This document shows positions 63,412 through 64,000 of a stretch of 64,000 bases of DNA, piece by piece; positions within the stretch are counted from its first letter, which is position 1, and every line of letters starts with the position of its first letter. Origin of the DNA: Hyphomonadaceae bacterium. Its GTDB lineage: Bacteria > Pseudomonadota > Alphaproteobacteria > Caulobacterales > Hyphomonadaceae. Under the pieces are notes generated by a model. It saw only the letters and a program-made list of their open reading frames with translations, did no database searches and was not told the origin of the DNA. A program made the position numbers and the translations under genes. The stretch covers positions 17,172 through 81,171 of the forward strand of contig JAOATF010000008.1 in the NCBI GenBank assembly GCA_030158285.1, read 5' to 3'.

Positions 63412-64000
63412 ATGCTGGTATCGCGGTCGCGCGGGCTTCTGCTCGCCATGGTTTCTGCATTGGCGTTGGCCGCGTGCGGACCACAGCAGCCCGCTGCAAC
63501 CAAGGAGCCAAACCCCAACGCGGGCGCAGAGATCAAGAAGTTCCTCGACACCGAGATCAACGGCCTGTCCACGCTGGATCGCCCCGCGCAGGAAGCCGAA
63601 CTCAACTGGTTCGCGACGGCCGCCGCCCCCTATCAGGGCATGGAAATCACAGTCGTCTCCGAAAGCATCGCCACGCACGACTATGAGTCCCGCGTGCTCG
63701 CTCCGGCCTTCACCGCCATCACCGGCATCAAGGTGAAGCACGAGATCATCGGGGAGGGCGATGTCGTCGCCAAGCTCGAGCGTCAGATGCAGTCCGGCGA
63801 GAACATGTACGACGCCTACGTCAACGACTCGGACCTCATCGGCACGCACTGGCGCTACCAGCAGGTGCGCAACCTCACCGACTGGATGACCGGCGACGGC
63901 AAGGCCGTCACCAATCCCGGCCTCGACATGGCCGACTTCGTGGGCGCCAGCTTCACCACCGCGCCCGACGGCAAGCTCTACCAGCTGCCCGACCAGCAGT
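63412..64000 (+). CDS. glpV: Glycerol ABC transporter substrate-binding protein GlpV, cut at the window edge
   Basis: The first 196 codons of an extracellular solute-binding lipoprotein. The signal peptide ends in a lipobox (LALAAC). Conserved N-terminal features are KKFLDTEINGLSTLDRPAQ, the EITVVSESIATHDYESRVLAP first strand and GEGDVVAKLERQMQSGENMYDAYVND. GGGAGG lies before the ATG at 63412. The gene continues beyond the window; an enzyme pair such as glpK and glpD may follow but is not visible here. Confidence 0.9.
   Translation, partial: MLVSRSRGLLLAMVSALALAACGPQQPAATKEPNPNAGAEIKKFLDTEINGLSTLDRPAQEAELNWFATAAAPYQGMEITVVSESIATHDYESRVLAPAFTAITGIKVKHEIIGEGDVVAKLERQMQSGENMYDAYVNDSDLIGTHWRYQQVRNLTDWMTGDGKAVTNPGLDMADFVGASFTTAPDGKLYQLPDQQ

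Overview
The window looks like a high-GC alphaproteobacterial chromosome, most likely a prosthecate or budding member of the Caulobacterales/Hyphomonadaceae. The case rests on a recognisable holdfast (hfs) locus, a large TonB-dependent receptor of the type abundant in Caulobacter relatives, DUF6491 and PRC-barrel proteins, a Bpt-type leucyltransferase, and GTG/TTG starts with strong Shine-Dalgarno sequences. Genes are densely packed, many with ATGA or GTGA overlaps. No phage, transposase or CRISPR array was seen.

Layout. 1-2.1 kb: an AI-2E family permease cut by the window edge, a DUF6491 lipoprotein and a PRC-barrel protein. 2.3-16.8 kb: an exopolysaccharide locus of the Wzy/Wzc type, with two GT2 enzymes, a Wzy-like polymerase, a GT4-like enzyme, a PPP-family phosphatase, an OPX export lipoprotein, a periplasmic protein, an outer-membrane beta-barrel, a complete Wzc-type tyrosine autokinase and, after metC and sseA, an ExoY-like initiating sugar transferase. 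17-22 kb: an unknown 451-residue protein, a tRNA-like gene with an 8-nt anticodon loop, cysteine synthase, a ChrR-like cupin with a DUF6134 protein, and a Gdx/SugE guanidinium exporter behind a guanidine-II riboswitch. 22-42 kb: housekeeping and metabolic genes (recO, parC, GPH transporter, FAD oxidoreductase, lemA, bpt, motB, arfB, GGDEF/EAL protein, 2OG oxygenase, D-cysteine desulfhydrase, GST and several GNATs).

42.5-50 kb: the holdfast locus. hfsD diverges from hfsA-hfsB-hfsC, which converge on hfsE-hfsG-hfsH. By analogy with Caulobacter, HfsE loads the first sugar on undecaprenyl phosphate, HfsG extends it, HfsH deacetylates it, HfsC polymerises it and HfsA/B/D export it. No flippase gene is in the window for either polysaccharide locus. 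50-52.6 kb: an EmrAB-like efflux pair. 52.6-54.2 kb: a redoxin lipoprotein flanked by two oppositely oriented 163-bp palindromic repeats. 54.2-57.4 kb: a TonB-dependent receptor. 57.9-64 kb: a glycerol ABC transporter (GlpS, GlpT, GlpP, GlpQ, GlpU, GlpV), with four small unrelated-looking genes between glpQ and glpU. The window ends inside glpV.

The most unusual items are the tRNA-like gene with its expanded anticodon loop, the apparent AUC start of the GPH transporter, the paired inverted palindromic elements, the Walker-A-degenerate HfsB, and the small-gene insert in the glp operon. The guanidine-II riboswitch is a confident call of a known element. Assignments rest on reading the sequence, with no database search.
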